DNA of 6,309 nucleotides. It comes from an uncultured Streptococcus sp. (GTDB lineage: Bacteria > Bacillota > Bacilli > Lactobacillales > Streptococcaceae). This document shows positions 4,960-6,309 of the stretch, piece by piece. Within the stretch, counting starts at the first letter, position 1; every line of letters starts with the position of its first letter. The DNA is taken from contig NZ_CAUFJQ010000100.1 in the NCBI RefSeq assembly GCF_959025735.1, forward strand, positions 1-6,309, given 5' to 3'. The translations under genes and the position numbers were made by a program. The notes below the pieces were generated by a model, which searched no databases, was not told the DNA's origin, and saw only the letters and a program-made list of their open reading frames with translations.

Positions 4960-6201
4960 CTATATTGCCCAATCTCCGTTGCGGAAGACTGGGACGCGGG
5001 TGCCGTCTTCTCGGACGCCGTCGATATCCATTTGGCTTGAGCCGATCATGAAGTCGACGTGAACGTCTGAGCGGTTGAGGCCGGATGCTTCGAGTTCTTC
5101 TTCTGTGAACTCTGCGCCACCTTCTACACTGGTTGCATAGGCTGCTCCGATGGCCAAGTGGTTAGAGGCATTTTCATCAAAGAGAGTGTTAAAGAAGGTG
5201 ATGCCTGACTGTGAAATTGGGCTTGGGTCTGGTACGAGGGCACATTCACCCAAGGCACGCGCTCCCTTGTTTTTGAAGACCAAATCTTTCATGACTTGAT
5301 CGCCTTTTTCAGCTGTGATATCCACAATTTCTCCATTTTCAAAGGTCACTTTGATGCCTTCGATGATGTTTCCATTGTAGCTAAGCGGTTTTGTAGAGGT
5401 GACATAGCCTTCTGCACGACGGAAGTCAGGAGCTGTGAAGACCTCTTCTGTCGGCATGTTTGGCAAGAAGCTTTCACCTTGAGCATTGATGGCTCCGGCA
5501 GATTCCCAAACGTGATTTTTCGGCAAGCCAAGGGTCAAATCTGTACCAGGCGCTGTGTAGTGAAGGGCTGAGAATTGTTCCTTATTCAGTGTATCTGCCT
5601 TGCTCTTGAGAATAGCAGCATGCTCTTCCCAAGCCTTGACTGGATCTTCTTCGTACACCCGGCAAGTCTTGAAGATTTGATCCCACAGGAGATCCACTGC
5701 TTCTTCATCGCTCGCCGCATTTGGGAAGACCTTTTTCGCCCACTCTAAACCTGCTGCCGCAGCAACGGTCCAGCTGACCTTGTTGGATTGAGTTGCGATA
5801 CGCATTGGTTTCATGGCCATGCCCAAAGCCTTAGCAGAGGCAGAAAGCTTCTCTGCATCAACACCATTTAAGGCACCTGGATCAGACGAGCGCACACCCA
5901 AGCGACTAGCCTTGTGGTCTAAGAGGTAGTTCATCTCCGCGATCTTGTAGTCTGGCACATTGTCCAAACGATCCATCGGTGCATGGAGGAATTTCTCCCG
6001 GGTAGTGAAGTCATCGGCCCATTGGACAATCACTTCGTGTGCACCCAAAGCATAGGCTTCCTTCACAATCAAGTGGGCCAATTCTCTTTGTTCCACATCA
6101 ATGTTCAAGACCAAGGTATGGCCAGGTTGCACGTTGATGCCGTTCGCCACTAACAATTTAGCGTATTTTTCGAGATTTTCTTTAAAATTTGGTAAAACCA
6201 T
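4960..6201 (-). CDS. pepS: Aminopeptidase PepS, peptidase family M29
   Basis: This 413-residue cytoplasmic metallo-aminopeptidase removes N-terminal residues from peptides. It serves amino-acid supply from imported peptides and protein turnover. The sequence begins MVLPNFKENLEKYAKLL, the usual streptococcal PepS start, and ends NGDWAI at a TAG codon. The expected M29 metal-ligand pattern is present: Glu253 (PTEEV), Glu319 (GECAL), His348 (SNHLA), and His381 and Asp383 (VHVDF). The full family length is kept and no frame break is seen. Start 6201 was chosen because AAGGAG lies 6 nt upstream and because the family begins there; an in-frame ATG at 6216 would add MKEKT. It is monocistronic, convergent with def and flanked on both sides by related repeats. 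Assignment to M29 is firm; substrate preference is from the family. Confidence 0.97.
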   Translation of the reverse strand: MVLPNFKENLEKYAKLLVANGINVQPGHTLVLNIDVEQRELAHLIVKEAYALGAHEVIVQWADDFTTREKFLHAPMDRLDNVPDYKIAEMNYLLDHKASRLGVRSSDPGALNGVDAEKLSASAKALGMAMKPMRIATQSNKVSWTVAAAAGLEWAKKVFPNAASDEEAVDLLWDQIFKTCRVYEEDPVKAWEEHAAILKSKADTLNKEQFSALHYTAPGTDLTLGLPKNHVWESAGAINAQGESFLPNMPTEEVFTAPDFRRAEGYVTSTKPLSYNGNIIEGIKVTFENGEIVDITAEKGDQVMKDLVFKNKGARALGECALVPDPSPISQSGITFFNTLFDENASNHLAIGAAYATSVEGGAEFTEEELEASGLNRSDVHVDFMIGSSQMDIDGVREDGTRVPVFRNGDWAI

Positions 6202-6207
6202 TGTTTT

Positions 6208-6213
6208 CTCCTT
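6208..6213 (-). promoter_or_regulatory. Ribosome binding site deciding the pepS start
   Basis: AAGGAG on the minus strand ends 6 nt before the ATG at 6201, ideal spacing, and it overlaps the first codons of the alternative start at 6216. A second purine-rich AGGAGGAGA (6225-6233) precedes the 6216 ATG, but it would lie mostly upstream of the transcript start predicted from the -10 at 6236-6241. Confidence 0.8.
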
Positions 6214-6235
6214 CATAAGTGAATGATCTCCTCCT

Positions 6236-6241
6236 AGTATA
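6236..6241 (-). promoter_or_regulatory. Extended -10 promoter of pepS
   Basis: Minus strand TATACT preceded by TGG, giving an extended -10. No good -35 is seen at 16-18 bp (TCTCTT at best). The start point would be near 6229, giving a leader of about 28 nt. The dispersed repeat at 6258-6309 abuts the -35 zone, so the upstream promoter sequence is supplied by the edge of the repeat. Confidence 0.55.
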
Positions 6242-6257
6242 CCATAAGTCCATGCAA

Positions 6258-6309
6258 AAAGAGAGTGGGACAGAAATCGGTAATTCGTTAGAATTCGATT
6301 TCGTCGTCC
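6258..6309 (+). repeat. Dispersed intergenic repeat, partial copy C
   Basis: GGGACAGAAATCGGTA (6267-6282) is followed by AATTC-GTTA-GAATT and CGATTT, then a GTCGTCC end that pairs with the opening GGGAC. This makes one large imperfect hairpin, truncated by the window edge. The first 15 bases shared with copy B (6268-6282 against 4939-4953) are identical but inverted, so pepS sits between two inverted members of the family. Confidence 0.7.

Noticed and set aside
4852..5051. Two small plus-strand frames of about 62 codons over the repeat and pepS end
   Set aside because: They run from the repeat element into the complement of pepS, share no start signal and have no recognisable protein features.
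6202..6216. Longer pepS start at 6216 (MKEKT added)
   Set aside because: The AAGGAG ribosome site for the 6201 start lies within it, and the family begins MVLPNF.

Overview
The window looks like a stretch of Streptococcus chromosome, probably from the mitis/sanguinis/parasanguinis side of the genus. The peptide deformylase and the aminopeptidase PepS read almost word for word like their streptococcal orthologues. The intergenic regions also carry GGGACAGAAATCGG-type dispersed repeats, which I associate with oral streptococci. The species call rests on memory and could not be searched.

Layout from left to right. Positions 1-100 hold a dispersed-repeat remnant and a strong hairpin terminator. 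Two minus-strand genes follow: an RsuA-type 16S rRNA pseudouridine synthase (101-829) and, just upstream of it with only 2 nt between them, a 12-helix MFS permease (832-1983). A promoter and a terminator lie at 1984-2098. Next is a second minus-strand MFS permease (2089-3252), clearly a paralogue of the first. A compact 143-bp divergent promoter region (3253-3395) separates it from a plus-strand Crp/Fnr-superfamily regulator of the YeiL type (3396-4082). Then comes def, peptide deformylase (4143-4757, plus), with its own promoter and a very strong terminator usable from both sides. Positions 4815-4958 are a structured repeat element. The minus strand then carries pepS, an M29 aminopeptidase (4960-6201), with its promoter, and another copy of the repeat runs off the right edge.

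The housekeeping genes (rsuA, def, pepS) concern rRNA modification, N-terminal deformylation of new proteins and peptide breakdown. They are expected and intact. The least explained part is the yeiL-like regulator divergent from two tandem MFS paralogues. Its shared regulatory region holds two strong palindromes. One has 9-bp arms and overlaps the -10 and -35 of the permease promoter. The other is a 24-bp palindrome with one mismatched pair in the regulator's own leader. The regulator lacks the arginine of the CRP cAMP site, the FNR cysteine pattern and the CRP recognition-helix Arg-Glu pair, so its ligand and operator are probably different from those of CRP or FNR. I regard this as a regulator-transporter module of unknown substrate, not a proven new system. 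I saw no CRISPR array, tRNA, rRNA, transposase or phage gene.
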